In this document: piece after piece, positions 63,943 through 64,000 of the stretch
Position numbering within the stretch: the stretch's first letter is position 1
How the letters are laid out: each line of letters starts with the position of its first letter
Origin: Pseudomonas sp. GM50
GTDB taxonomy: Bacteria; Pseudomonadota; Gammaproteobacteria; Pseudomonadales; Pseudomonadaceae
NCBI RefSeq assembly: GCF_000282375.1
Contig: NZ_AKJK01000049.1
Coordinates: 62,001 to 126,000 of the forward strand
Direction: 5' to 3'
DNA: 64,000 bases
Made by a program: the position numbers and the translations under genes
The notes under the pieces: model-generated
What the model was told of the DNA's origin: nothing
What the model saw: the letters and a program-made list of their open reading frames with translations, nothing else
Databases searched by the model: none

Positions 63943-64000
63943 TCAGTACGCGTATCTCAACATCGCATGCGGCATGTGCCGCAACACAAAGAAACCGAAC
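63943..64000 (-). CDS. C-terminal end of a gene running off the right edge
   Basis: The minus frame is open from the edge and reads FGFFVLRHMPHAMLRYAY before a TGA at 63943-63945, directly beyond the family D terminator. The position after a convergent terminator supports a real gene end. Too little is present to name the product. Confidence 0.45.
   Translation of the reverse strand, partial: FGFFVLRHMPHAMLRYAY

Overview
The window is chromosomal DNA of a Pseudomonas, most likely of the P. fluorescens group. The evidence is high-GC coding sequence, dense REP-type palindromes between genes, and a gene order I recognise from the P. aeruginosa PA4069-PA4012 stretch: oprG, a zinc operon, cnoX, nrdR-rib-nusB-thiL-pgpA, ribA, dxs-ispA-xseB, ppa, mtfA, dedA, eutCB-eat-exaC-eatR, mpl-ubiX, lrgAB. 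No tRNA, rRNA or CRISPR array was seen.

Layout. 1-2600: 5' part of an lhr helicase (minus strand). 2901-4707: two sugar-nucleotide SDR genes ending in a strong terminator. 4934-9111: OprG/OmpW porin, then a zinc-linked operon (zrgA, ABC ATPase, FtsX-type permease, DUF3299) behind a possible Zur operator. 9247-11843: a small unknown gene, CnoX, a methyltransferase and a YbaY-like lipoprotein. 11961-18868: nrdR-ribD-ribE-ribBA-ribH-nusB-thiL-pgpA plus a periplasmic binding protein, mostly with overlapping stops and starts; a 159-bp imperfect palindrome separates nusB from thiL. 19098-22948: ribA, a small membrane protein, btuF and convergent btuB. 23117-26233: dxs, ispA, xseB.

26458-44115 is an accessory defence region between xseB and ppa, in two layers. 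The left layer (26458-29279) begins exactly where a REP element is cut. It holds an operon of two DarT-fold ADP-ribosyltransferases followed by one DarG antitoxin, joined by ATGA overlaps; the first DarT-like gene has a one-base frameshift. Next to it is the 3' end of a lost Mrr-type gene. The right layer (29280-44115) is a mobile element of about 14.8 kb bounded by 24-bp direct repeats. It carries a P4-type integrase just inside the right repeat and the same double CCCCCA arm-type motif inside both ends. Its target is a rho-independent terminator. Cargo: a PD-(D/E)XK nuclease apparently fused to an EVE/PUA-like domain, a DUF6119/TIGR04141 protein, and a type I restriction-modification operon (hsdM-hsdS-DUF1016 nuclease-hsdR-YgjP metallopeptidase). 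There is also the 5' stub of a second integrase and a roughly 0.8-kb noncoding stretch with hairpins, DnaA-box-like sites and a terminator.

44487-64000 returns to the core genome: an orphan S24-type repressor, ppa, mtfA, dedA, an acetyltransferase, the ethanolamine catabolic genes with their sigma-54 activator, mpl-ubiX, a MORN-repeat/caspase-like lipoprotein, a MaoC-type hydratase, lrgAB, a LON-substrate-binding-domain protein, and the 3' end of a gene running off the right edge.
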